Shown piece after piece: positions 47,773 through 53,905 of a DNA stretch of 53,905 nucleotides (the first letter of the stretch is position 1; each line of letters begins with the position of its first letter). The notes beneath the pieces are model-generated. The model searched no databases, was not told the origin of the DNA, and saw nothing but the letters and a program-made list of their open reading frames with translations. Source of the DNA: Allorhizobium undicola ORS 992 = ATCC 700741 (GTDB taxonomy: Bacteria; Pseudomonadota; Alphaproteobacteria; Rhizobiales; Rhizobiaceae); NCBI RefSeq assembly GCF_000621665.1, contig NZ_JHXQ01000025.1, forward strand, positions 1 to 53,905. Reading direction: 5' to 3'. A program made the position numbers and the translations under genes.

Positions 47773-48845
47773 CACAGACCATGAAACCTCAGGCGCCTGC
47801 CAATCTCAATATCGTGCCTTTCGTCAGTGTCGATCACATGATGAAACTGGTTTTGACGGTGGGGGTGGAAACCTTCATTCGCGAACTGGCCGGGGTCATC
47901 GAAGAGGATTTCCGCCGTTGGGAGGTGTTCGACAAGCGTCCCCGTATCGGATGCCATTCCGATGAGGGCGTGATCGAATTGATGCCGACCAGCGATGGCA
48001 GGCTCTATGGCTTCAAATATGTCAATGGCCACCCGAAGAACATGCGGGAGGGCCGCCAGACCGTGACGGCTTTTGGCGTGCTGGCCGATGTTGGCAATGG
48101 CTACCCCGCGCTGTTGTCGGAAATGACCATTCTCACGGCGCTGCGCACGGCGGCCACCTCGGCGCTGGCGGGCAAATATCTGGCACGGCCGGATGCGCGC
48201 TGCATGGCAATCATCGGCAACGGCGCGCAATCGGAATTTCAGGCGCTGGCCTTCAAGGCCATTTGCGGCGTCAACCGGCTGCGGCTTTACGATATTGACC
48301 CCGCGGCCAGCCAAAAATGCCGGGCCAATCTGCAAGGAGAGGGTTTCGACATCATCATTGCCGCAAGCGCCGAAGAGGCGGTGGAAGGGGCAGACGTCAT
48401 CACCACCGTTACGGCCGACAAGAACCTGGCGACGGTCTTGACCGATAACATGGTTGGTCCGGGCGTGCACATCAATGCGGTGGGCGGCGATTGCCCCGGC
48501 AAGACGGAACTGCACAGGGATATTCTCACCCGCTCCGAAGTCTTCGTGGAATATCCGCCGCAAACGCGCATCGAAGGTGAAATCCAGCAGATGCCGGAGG
48601 ATTTTCCGGTGCAGGAACTCTGGCAGGTCATCAACGGGCAGAGGCCGGGCCGTTCCAGCGAAAGGGCGATCACGCTGTTCGATTCCGTCGGCTTTGCCAT
48701 CGAGGATTTTTCGGCGCTGCGTTATGTGCGCGGCAAGCTTGAGCAGACCGGGCTTTTCTGCGAACTCGACCTTCTGGCCGATCCCGACGAACCGCGCGAC
48801 CTCTATGGCATGTTGCTGCGCTGCAAGGCGGCACAGGCTTTATGA
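47769..48845 (+). CDS. arcB: Ornithine cyclodeaminase
   Basis: This enzyme converts ornithine to proline and ammonia using bound NAD. The 358-residue protein is of the mu-crystallin family. It has the substrate-binding segment KYVNGHPKNMREGRQTVTAFGVL, the Rossmann motif AIIGNGAQSEFQALAF, and INAVGGDCPGKTELHRDILTRSEVFVEY. It starts inside the end of arginase (ATGA). Together they form an arginine to proline pathway, as on Agrobacterium Ti plasmids (arc/ocd genes). Length agrees with Ocd proteins. Confidence 0.95.
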   Translation: MTQTMKPQAPANLNIVPFVSVDHMMKLVLTVGVETFIRELAGVIEEDFRRWEVFDKRPRIGCHSDEGVIELMPTSDGRLYGFKYVNGHPKNMREGRQTVTAFGVLADVGNGYPALLSEMTILTALRTAATSALAGKYLARPDARCMAIIGNGAQSEFQALAFKAICGVNRLRLYDIDPAASQKCRANLQGEGFDIIIAASAEEAVEGADVITTVTADKNLATVLTDNMVGPGVHINAVGGDCPGKTELHRDILTRSEVFVEYPPQTRIEGEIQQMPEDFPVQELWQVINGQRPGRSSERAITLFDSVGFAIEDFSALRYVRGKLEQTGLFCELDLLADPDEPRDLYGMLLRCKAAQAL

Positions 48846-48945
48846 CATCGGGGCCGTTTCACGGGATTTTCATTTTTCCGTCAGGCTCTGGATCAAAAGC
48901 ACCCTCCTTCCCATTTCGAAGACATCGAACAGGAAAGGAACTGTC

Positions 48946-49104
48946 ATGGACGTCATTCGCATTCTCTTTGCCATCATCCTGCCGCCGGTCGGGGTGTTCC
49001 TCCAGGTGGGCCTGGGCCTGCATTTCTGGCTGAATATCCTGCTGACGCTTTGCGGTTACATTCCAGGCATCATTCACGCCATCTGGGTTATCCTCAAAAA
49101 GTGA
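48946..49104 (+). CDS. PMP3/YqaE-family small membrane protein
   Basis: The 52-residue protein has two hydrophobic helices joined by a short turn: MDVIRILFAIILPPVGVFLQVG and FWLNILLTLCGYIPGIIHAIWVILKK. The LPPVGVFL and GYIPGIIHAIWV motifs are the PMP3/UPF0057 family signature. In yeast and plants these stabilise membrane potential under salt or cold stress; in bacteria the role is less known. ATG 48946 follows AGGAAAGGAACTGTC. It lies 100 bp after arcB and is short of the size usually listed for genes. Confidence 0.93.
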   Translation: MDVIRILFAIILPPVGVFLQVGLGLHFWLNILLTLCGYIPGIIHAIWVILKK

Positions 49105-49155
49105 GAAGGCCCGGCTTTCCGCTGTACGTGCGGCAGTCAATCTGACATACTAGCT

Positions 49156-49178
49156 TATCCGCTTTTGAGGAGCGGATA
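49156..49178 (+). promoter_or_regulatory. Stem-loop upstream of the GH4 gene
   Basis: TATCCGC (49156-49162) and GCGGATA (49172-49178) form a 7-bp stem with a 9-base loop that contains GAGGAG. The loop and 3' arm include a ribosome binding site for an ATG at 49178, which opens a 45-codon frame overlapping the glycosidase start. This could be an operator dyad or a leader structure. I do not call the small frame a gene. Confidence 0.35.
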
Positions 49179-49269
49179 TGATGTCACGGTTTGAACCTGT
49201 TCACGGGAGGAGCGGGCGAAGGCCGGAGCAGGCGGGTTTGCGCCCTTTCCGACCGGCCCGAAGAAGGAA

Positions 49270-50667
49270 ATGCGGACATTCGAAAATGACAAGCCGGTAC
49301 GGATTGCCTATGTGGGCGGTGGATCGCTGAACTGGGCCACCAAGCTCATGGGCGATCTGGCCCATGACGGGCGCATGGCCGCCGATGTGACGCTTTACGA
49401 CATCGATCATGCGGCAGCGGAACGAAACGCGCGCATCGGTGAGCGTTATGGCGCCATGGCATCTGGCGTCAAGGTCCGCTACCGGGCGGAAAAAACGCTG
49501 GCGGCGGCGCTGCGTGGCGCCGATTTCGTCGTGATTTCCATTCTTCCCGGCAGTTTTGCGGAAATGGCGAGCGATATTGCCATTCCCGAACGATACGGCA
49601 TCGTTCAATCGGTGGGCGATACGGTGGGGCCGGGCGGTTTCATCCGCGCCCTGCGGGCCATTCCGGCGATTTACGACATCGGGCTCGCCATAGCCGAGCA
49701 TTGCCCCAAGGCTTTCGTCGTCAATCTCACCAATCCCATGTCGGTGCTGACCGGGGCACTGTTCCGGGCCTTCCCACAGATGCGTGCCTGGGGCGCCTGC
49801 CACGAGGTTATCAAGACACGGCGCACGCTTGCCTTTCTTGCCAATCAGAAGCGCGGCGAAATTCGCTATCGCATCGCCGACGCCAAGGTCAATGTCATTG
49901 GCATCAACCACTTCACCTGGGTCACGGGCATGAGCGTGGATGGCGTTGACATGATGGAGGATTATCTTGCCTTTGCCGCCAGACATCGCGACAGCGGCTG
50001 GCGGGAGCGCCCCATCGACATGCGTGACGAACATGCCCGCTATTTCGAGGATATGAGCCGGGTGAAGTTCGATCTCACCTGCCGTTTCGGTATTGCCGCG
50101 GCGGCTGGCGACCGGCATTTGAGCGAATTTCTGCCGCAAAGCTGGTATCTCGACCGCCATCAGGATTTTGCCTTCGGGTTGACGCCGGTGGATTACCGCA
50201 TTCGCGAGCGGCAGGAGAAGGTCGCCGCCGCCGAGGCGCTCGATGCCGGCGGACCCTTGCCGCCTGCCGCTCCTTCGGAGGAGGCAATCGTCGAGCAGAT
50301 GCGCGCATTGATGGGCGGCGAGGAACATGTCAGCAATGTCAACCTGCCCAATCGCGGCCAGGTCGCCGGGTTGCCGGAGGGGACAATCGTTGAAACCAAT
50401 GCCCGGTTCAGCGGGCTTGGCATCCAGCCGGTCTTTGCCGGACGCCTGCCGCCTGCGGTGGAGGCGCTGGTGCTGCCCCACGCCACCCGGCAAACGGCGC
50501 TTTTGAATGCGGTGATCGACAGGGAGGTTTCGGCCCTGCTTCCGCTTTTCGTTTCCGATCCGCTGGTTCAGCCGATCGGGCTGGACAAGGCAGAGCGCAT
50601 GTTCAACGAAATGATCGCTGCCACCCGCCATTGCCTGCCGCAGGAGCTGGCATCGCTTGCAGCGTGA
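49270..50667 (+). CDS. Glycoside hydrolase family 4 enzyme (alpha-galactosidase/6-phospho-glucosidase type)
   Basis: GH4 enzymes split glycosides by an unusual NAD+ and Mn2+ dependent redox-elimination mechanism. The 465-residue protein has the NAD-binding start RIAYVGGGSLNWATKL, DTVGPGGFIRALRAIP, the FVVNLTNPMSVLTGALF motif, and GACHE with the metal-ligand Cys and His. The C-terminal part has NLPNRGQVAGLPEGTIVE. These point to the alpha-galactosidase/alpha-glucosidase (MelA/AglA) branch; the substrate cannot be fixed from sequence, and no sugar transporter is adjacent. ATG 49270 has AAGAAGGAA just upstream. The neighbours are PMP3 (same strand) and tonB (convergent). Confidence 0.92.
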   Translation: MRTFENDKPVRIAYVGGGSLNWATKLMGDLAHDGRMAADVTLYDIDHAAAERNARIGERYGAMASGVKVRYRAEKTLAAALRGADFVVISILPGSFAEMASDIAIPERYGIVQSVGDTVGPGGFIRALRAIPAIYDIGLAIAEHCPKAFVVNLTNPMSVLTGALFRAFPQMRAWGACHEVIKTRRTLAFLANQKRGEIRYRIADAKVNVIGINHFTWVTGMSVDGVDMMEDYLAFAARHRDSGWRERPIDMRDEHARYFEDMSRVKFDLTCRFGIAAAAGDRHLSEFLPQSWYLDRHQDFAFGLTPVDYRIRERQEKVAAAEALDAGGPLPPAAPSEEAIVEQMRALMGGEEHVSNVNLPNRGQVAGLPEGTIVETNARFSGLGIQPVFAGRLPPAVEALVLPHATRQTALLNAVIDREVSALLPLFVSDPLVQPIGLDKAERMFNEMIAATRHCLPQELASLAA

Positions 50668-50698
50668 TGCCAGTGGTCTTTGGAAAGACCATTGGCAT
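50667..50698. repeat. Long hairpin at the 3' end of the GH4 gene
   Basis: ATGCCAGTGGTCTTT and AAAGACCATTGGCAT form a 15-bp stem with one G-U type mismatch and a 2-base loop. The hairpin starts at the last base of the stop codon. No T tract follows, so it may be a degraded terminator or an RNA end-stabilising structure. Confidence 0.65.
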
Positions 50699-50729
50699 GA
50701 TGCGCCTCACATCAACTGTGGGTGACTCG

Positions 50730-50767
50730 CCCCGAGAAAAGCGGGAATTTCAGCATCTTTCTCGGGG
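50730..50767 (-). terminator. Hairpin after tonB
   Basis: CCCCGAGAAA and TTTCTCGGGG form a perfect 10-bp stem around an 18-base loop, starting 7 bp past the tonB stop on the minus strand. It probably ends the exbB-exbD-tonB transcript, though the T tract is poor. Confidence 0.55.
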
Positions 50768-50774
50768 CAGGCCC

Positions 50775-51686
50775 CTATCGCAGCGAAAAGCGGAAGGGAA
50801 CGGTGATGGATTTCCCCGCTCCGGGCGGTGGTGCTGGAACGGGCGAGGCCTTGCGGATCGCTTCCAGCGTTGCCTGATCGAGCGCCGGGAAGCCGGACGA
50901 GCGTGAGACCGAGACTGAAAGCACATTACCGCTATCGTCGATCTGCATTCGAACCGTAACGGTGCCTTCTTCCTTGTTTTCCCGCGATTCCTTGGGATAG
51001 CGCTTGCGGCGCTCCAGATAGGACACCAATCGGGACTGCCATTTGGCGGGCGATGGCGAAGAGGAAAACAGGCCGGAACTGTTCTGGCTGGCGGCTGTCC
51101 GGTCAGACTGCGTGACCTGAGCCTTCGCCTCCACCTGTTCAACCTGCTTTTGCGGCTGCGGTTTCGGTTTTTGCTCAGGCTTGCGTTCGGCAACCTCTTT
51201 TTTCTTCTGCACCGGCGGCGGCGGGCGGACCACGGGAAGCGGCACCTCGACATTTTCCATCGGCGCGGTTGCCTGTTCCGGCGGTTTTTCCGGTTCGGGT
51301 GGCTGCTGTTCCACGATTTGCGGCTGCTCCACCGGGGGCGGTTCCGGCTGTGGCTCCACCACCGGCTCCGGCTCAGGTGCCGGTTCTTCCGGTGGCGGTT
51401 CAGGCTGGGGCTCGGGCGGCGGTTCCGTTGCCTCGCTCTTTACCTCTTCCACGTTTTGCTGGTCGGGCGCGACCTGGTCTTCCTCGGTATTGGTTGCCTG
51501 CGGCTCCGGCGCCATTTCGATCATGATTGCGGCGGGTGGCTCGTTGGTTCCGGCCGGTGCTGGCGGTTCCTGCAACATATAGGCAACCGCACCGGCATGG
51601 GCGGCAAAGGCGGTGACGCCTGCCGCCACCCAGATGAGCCCTTCTGCAAGAGGGTTGCGCCCGGTGGAATGGTTGCCTTTTTTCAT
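50775..51686 (-). CDS. tonB: TonB energy transducer
   Basis: TonB passes energy from the ExbB-ExbD motor to outer membrane receptors. The 303-residue protein has an N-terminal membrane anchor (GLIWVAAGVTAFAAHAGAVAYML, about 15-38), a long Pro/Glu-rich spacer (about 40-150; PEPEP and PPPV repeats, then Lys-rich), and a C-terminal TonB domain (about 215-303; RYPKESRENKEEGTVTVRMQIDDSGNVLSVSVSRSSG) ending VPFRFSLR. Start ATG 51686 overlaps the exbD stop (ATGA). It is the last gene of an iron-controlled operon. Length is at the upper end for rhizobial TonB. Confidence 0.94.
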   Translation of the reverse strand: MKKGNHSTGRNPLAEGLIWVAAGVTAFAAHAGAVAYMLQEPPAPAGTNEPPAAIMIEMAPEPQATNTEEDQVAPDQQNVEEVKSEATEPPPEPQPEPPPEEPAPEPEPVVEPQPEPPPVEQPQIVEQQPPEPEKPPEQATAPMENVEVPLPVVRPPPPVQKKKEVAERKPEQKPKPQPQKQVEQVEAKAQVTQSDRTAASQNSSGLFSSSPSPAKWQSRLVSYLERRKRYPKESRENKEEGTVTVRMQIDDSGNVLSVSVSRSSGFPALDQATLEAIRKASPVPAPPPGAGKSITVPFRFSLR

Positions 51687-52144
51687 TGGCCGTTCTGATC
51701 CTCAGCCGGTGCCGTGGTTGCGGCAGGCAGGGTCTCAAGCCCAACCAGCGCAATCTTCAGATAGCCCGCATCGCGCAGCAGGTTCATGACGGTCATGAAC
51801 TCGCCATAGCCGACATTCTTGTCGGCGCGCAGGAAAATACGGGTATCCCGGTTGCCTTGCGATACCCGCTCAAGCGCTGCTGGCAGTCCTTCACGCGCCA
51901 CGGTCTCGTTGCCGAGCGCCAGCGTCAGATCCTGCTTGAGCGTGAGATAGACAGGCTCATCCGGCCTTTTGGCCGGTGCGGCACTGGAGGCGGGCAGATC
52001 GACATTGACATCCACCGTGGCAAGCGGCGCGGCCACCATGAAGATGATGAGCAGCACCAGCATGACGTCGATGAAGGGAGTGACGTTGATCTCGTGATTT
52101 TCCACGAGATCGTCGCCATGATGTTCGCGAATACCGCCAGCCAT
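51683..52144 (-). CDS. exbD: TonB-system biopolymer transport protein ExbD
   Basis: ExbD forms the ion-coupling motor with ExbB. The 153-residue protein has a short cytosolic part (ENHEINVTPFIDVMLVLLIIFMV) whose transmembrane helix carries the essential Asp, followed by a periplasmic domain (YLTLKQDLTLALGNETVAREGLP). ATG 52144 follows exbB by 3 bp. The protein anchors in the inner membrane and acts with TonB encoded next. Confidence 0.95.
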   Translation of the reverse strand: MAGGIREHHGDDLVENHEINVTPFIDVMLVLLIIFMVAAPLATVDVNVDLPASSAAPAKRPDEPVYLTLKQDLTLALGNETVAREGLPAALERVSQGNRDTRIFLRADKNVGYGEFMTVMNLLRDAGYLKIALVGLETLPAATTAPAEDQNGQ

Positions 52145-52147
52145 GAC

Positions 52148-53227
52148 TTACTCCGTCACCACTTTCAGGCGCGAGGCGCGCAGGTCTGCGGGGATCTTGC
52201 GGAAGTCGAGATCGCGGGAAACGAGGCGCTCGATCATCGCGGCGGCATCCACCAGCCGCGCCCGATAGCCGGTCACGGCGCGGGCGAAGATGTTGTAGAC
52301 CACGACGGCGGGAATGGCGGCCACGAGACCGATGGCAGTGGCCAGCAGGGCCTCGGCAATGCCCGGCGCAACAACCGCGAGATTGGTGGTCTGGGCCTGA
52401 GAAATGCCGATGAAGGAATTCATGATACCCCATACCGTTCCGAACAGACCGACAAAGGGGCCGATCGAACCGATGGTTGCCAGCGTGCCCGTGCCGCCGG
52501 TCATGGCGCGGCCGGCACTTGCCTCTATCCGCGACAGGGCCGAGGTGACGCGCTCCTTGACGCCCTCGTTTCCAGCATAGTCGATGGCCGGCTCGGATGC
52601 CTTGACCTCGCGGGCGGCGGCAACCACCATGGACGGCACAGTGCCGCGGCGGTTCTGCAATTCGCCAAGCGCCTGGGCCAGCGTGCCGGAGGATTGCAGC
52701 ACCCGTGTGGCACGGCCAAGCTTGGCCTTTGCCGTGGAAAGTTGCAGGAATTTTGCCAGAAAAATCGTCCAGGTGGCAACAGAGGCAAGACCAAGAGCCG
52801 TCATGACCGCCTTGACCACCCAGTCGGCGGCCATGAACATGCCGACAGGCGAAAGGTCATGAGGAATATCCGCGCGCGCGGTCGTGCCGTGTGCGGCCGT
52901 CTCATGTTGGGCACCTTCCTGCCCGCTTGCAGATTGGCCGGACGGGGTCTCGCTGGATGGGGTTTGGCCGGATGGGGTTTGGCCAGATGGGGACTGGCCA
53001 GATGGGGACTGAATGGTGGCGTCTTGTGCCGATGCCGCAGCCGGTGCGGGCGCTGCCGATTGCGGTTGCGGTGCGGCCTGTTCGGCGGCAGGGGCCGGGC
53101 TCAACGGCATTTCCGCCTGTGTTGCGGGCTGCTGTGCCGGAGCCGTTGCCGAAACAAGGCAACCGCCAAGCGCCATGACAAGCACGGCGCTCATGCGAAT
53201 GAAAGGTTTCGGGCTGCCTTGAACCAT
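52148..53227 (-). CDS. exbB: TonB-system biopolymer transport protein ExbB with a long repetitive N-terminus
   Basis: ExbB (MotA/TolQ/ExbB family) forms the proton channel of the TonB motor. The 359-residue protein is longer than E. coli ExbB (244) because of an N-terminal extension. A signal sequence ([15 protein letters not shown], about 13-30) is followed by an Ala/Pro/Gln-rich stretch and tandem 5-residue repeats (SPSGQ / TPSGQ, about 72-100). The MotA/ExbB core begins near 140 ([25 protein letters not shown]) with the later membrane helices [20 protein letters not shown] and [20 protein letters not shown]. Extended N-termini with a signal are usual in rhizobial ExbB, but the repeat is variable. 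ATG 53227 follows GGAAGGATAGAAAC. It is the first gene of the operon. Confidence 0.94.
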   Translation of the reverse strand: MVQGSPKPFIRMSAVLVMALGGCLVSATAPAQQPATQAEMPLSPAPAAEQAAPQPQSAAPAPAAASAQDATIQSPSGQSPSGQTPSGQTPSSETPSGQSASGQEGAQHETAAHGTTARADIPHDLSPVGMFMAADWVVKAVMTALGLASVATWTIFLAKFLQLSTAKAKLGRATRVLQSSGTLAQALGELQNRRGTVPSMVVAAAREVKASEPAIDYAGNEGVKERVTSALSRIEASAGRAMTGGTGTLATIGSIGPFVGLFGTVWGIMNSFIGISQAQTTNLAVVAPGIAEALLATAIGLVAAIPAVVVYNIFARAVTGYRARLVDAAAMIERLVSRDLDFRKIPADLRASRLKVVTE

Positions 53228-53315
53228 GTTTCTATCCTTCCAGATGTCGAATAAAGCCCGCTCCCGGATTGGCGCATCAGCGCGAAAGTCGAAATGGCGC
53301 GGGTTTTCCACCCTC

Positions 53316-53342
53316 GATATAAAACATGAGTATGTTTTTCAA
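53316..53342 (-). promoter_or_regulatory. exbB promoter with a RirA-type (IRO) site
   Basis: On the minus strand TTGAAA (53342-53337) serves as a -35 region, with TATATC (53321-53316) as a -10. Overlapping the -35 is TGA-N9-TCA (53327-53341), the iron-responsive operator pattern bound by RirA in rhizobia. The same stretch holds a dyad AAAACAT-gagt-ATGTTTT (53321-53338). These lie about 90-115 bp before the exbB start. Iron-repressed expression is predicted; the 15-bp spacing is short, and an alternative -10 (TATCGA) gives 17 bp. Confidence 0.6.
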
Positions 53343-53367
53343 GTAATATTCTCGCGTCAAGGCTGTT

Positions 53368-53395
53368 TTAGAGCGGTTCATTGTTTCACGGAAAC
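53368..53395. repeat. Half copy of the repeat A palindrome
   Basis: TTAGAGCGGTTCATTGTTTC (53368-53387) is identical to the left arm of repeat A (402-421). A short acg-GAAAC follows, then the sequence diverges, so the right arm is lost. Confidence 0.75.
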
Positions 53396-53452
53396 CACAG
53401 TACACGACGCTGAAGAATGCGGCGTGGCCTACCCCCCTCTGCCTTGCCAGGC

Positions 53453-53578
53453 ATCTCCCCCTCAAGGGGGGAGATTGCAATGCGGACAAAGCGCCATTCT
53501 TCAACGACTATTTGTGATGACGGCCTTTTCAGGAATGTAGACAGGGCCTTGATCTTGCCGATCTCCCCCCTTGAGGGG
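53453..53578. repeat. REP-like palindrome pair truncated by the IS element
   Basis: The first hairpin has perfect 9-bp arms (ATCTCCCCC at 53453-53461 and GGGGGAGAT at 53467-53475). The second starts GATCTCCCCCCTTGAGGGG (53560-53578) but lacks the closing GAGAT arm because the IS begins at 53579. Both are preceded by similar sequence (cttgcca/cttgccg). Confidence 0.65.
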
Positions 53579-53905
53579 CAGGGCTATTGCATATGAGCGA
53601 TCATTGAGATGAGGAACTGATCGTCCCATCCCGCTTTTTTGATTTTTCGTCGGATGGATGCTTTGTCTGGGTGCTGGCGGATGATGTTGAGTGCGAGTTT
53701 TCGCAAGATAGAGAGGTTTTGCGGGCCGTTGTCTTTGCGATTACGGGCCGCATCTTCACAGAAGGCTACGTCGAGTACCCAGTGTAACTGGTTTTCGATC
53801 GTCCAGTGCGCCCTGACTACCCGCAGGAAAGCCTCGGCACTGATTTCCCTGGAGAGCAGGAAATGTCTGAGATGGTGGGTCTTGCGCCCGTCGGGCTCGA
53901 TCCGG
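53579..53905 (-). mobile_element. ISAs1-family insertion sequence, one end only
   Basis: The element runs off the right edge of the window. Its boundary is placed at 53579, where CAGGGCTATTGC starts; ISAs1-family inverted repeats begin CAGGG. It carries the 3' part of a transposase. The insertion has cut a REP-like palindrome. Boundary is inferred. Confidence 0.75.
53584..53905 (-). CDS. ISAs1-family transposase, C-terminal fragment (cut by window edge)
   Basis: The frame is open from 53904 on the minus strand and ends at TAG 53586-53584, giving the last 106 residues. It reads RIEPDGRKTHHLRHFLLSRE, then RVVRAHWTIENQLHWVLDVAFCEDAARNRKDNGPQNLSILRKLALNIIRQ. The HW-x-IEN-LHWVLDV-F-ED pattern is the C-terminal DDE signature of ISAs1-family (IS1358-like) transposases and contains the catalytic Glu. 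The N-terminal part lies outside the window. Confidence 0.88.
   Translation of the reverse strand, partial: RIEPDGRKTHHLRHFLLSREISAEAFLRVVRAHWTIENQLHWVLDVAFCEDAARNRKDNGPQNLSILRKLALNIIRQHPDKASIRRKIKKAGWDDQFLISMIAHMQ

Larger units (their letters stand above)
53228..53578. other. Non-coding region between exbB and the ISAs1 element
   Basis: This 351-bp stretch contains, from left to right, the exbB promoter (53316-53342), half of the long palindrome of copy A (53368-53395), and a pair of CCCCCTCAAGGGGG-type hairpins in REP-like sequence (53453-53475 and 53560-53578). No gene with a ribosome binding site is seen. Confidence 0.6.

Noticed and set aside
49178..49315. Small 45-codon frame overlapping the GH4 start
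   Set aside because: It has a ribosome binding site but unusual Arg-rich composition, no known family, and overlaps the GH4 gene; support is not enough to call a gene.

Overview
The window reads as an alphaproteobacterial replicon of the Brucella/Ochrobactrum group (Brucellaceae). The clues are a GC-rich, densely packed gene set typical of Rhizobiales, an frcBCAK-type sugar ABC operon, a glgP-glgB-glgC-glgA-pgm-glgX operon, heterotetrameric sarcosine oxidase, a TGA-N9-TCA (RirA-type) site before exbB, and a family of palindromic intergenic repeats resembling the Bru-RS elements of Brucella. No rRNA, tRNA, replication origin or CRISPR array was seen. Both edges of the window cut through insertion sequences: an IS5-family (IS427-like) element on the left and an ISAs1-family element on the right. 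Gene names come from motif and context recognition; no database search was run.

Layout. 1-930: IS5-type transposase end, palindromic repeats and a small conserved protein. 916-6044 (-): soxBDAG sarcosine oxidase. 6360-11916: rpsU, a TPR lipoprotein, gshB, an esterase, and a VOC dioxygenase divergent from a LysR regulator. 11939-20167 (-): a TadG/vWA protein, then a three-gene block (DUF2126-transglutaminase, ATP-grasp/alpha-E fusion, second transglutaminase) of no settled function. 20283-23417: manC, then a His-rich cation-diffusion-facilitator exporter divergent from a MerR regulator. 23567-34568 (+): the complete glycogen operon. 34672-35838 (-): Wza-type polysaccharide export lipoprotein. 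36090-41779: frcBCAK transport operon (-), divergent from the ROK regulator frcR and a RbsD/FucU mutarotase (+). 41967-46250: tripartite tricarboxylate transporter tctBAC (-), divergent from a LysR regulator. 46280-48845: Lrp/AsnC regulator divergent from arginase and ornithine cyclodeaminase. 48946-50667: PMP3/YqaE peptide and a GH4 glycosidase. 50775-53227 (-): exbB-exbD-tonB. 53368-53905: palindromic repeats and the ISAs1 end.

How the genes fit together. Most of the window is catabolic and carbon-storage accessory metabolism, arranged as operons each next to its own divergent regulator (LysR/VOC, MerR/CDF, FrcR/frc, LysR/tct, Lrp/arginase). The glg operon links glucose-1-phosphate to glycogen synthesis and breakdown, with pgm as the node that also feeds sugar-nucleotide synthesis; manC and the Wza-like protein suggest surface polysaccharide production nearby. 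Arginase plus ornithine cyclodeaminase give arginine to ornithine to proline. The TonB system powers iron-type uptake.

The less understood parts are the transglutaminase/ATP-grasp/alpha-E block, the palindromic repeats that sit at the 3' ends of five minus-strand genes (one supplies a stop codon), and a palindromic in-frame insertion inside a LysR regulator gene.
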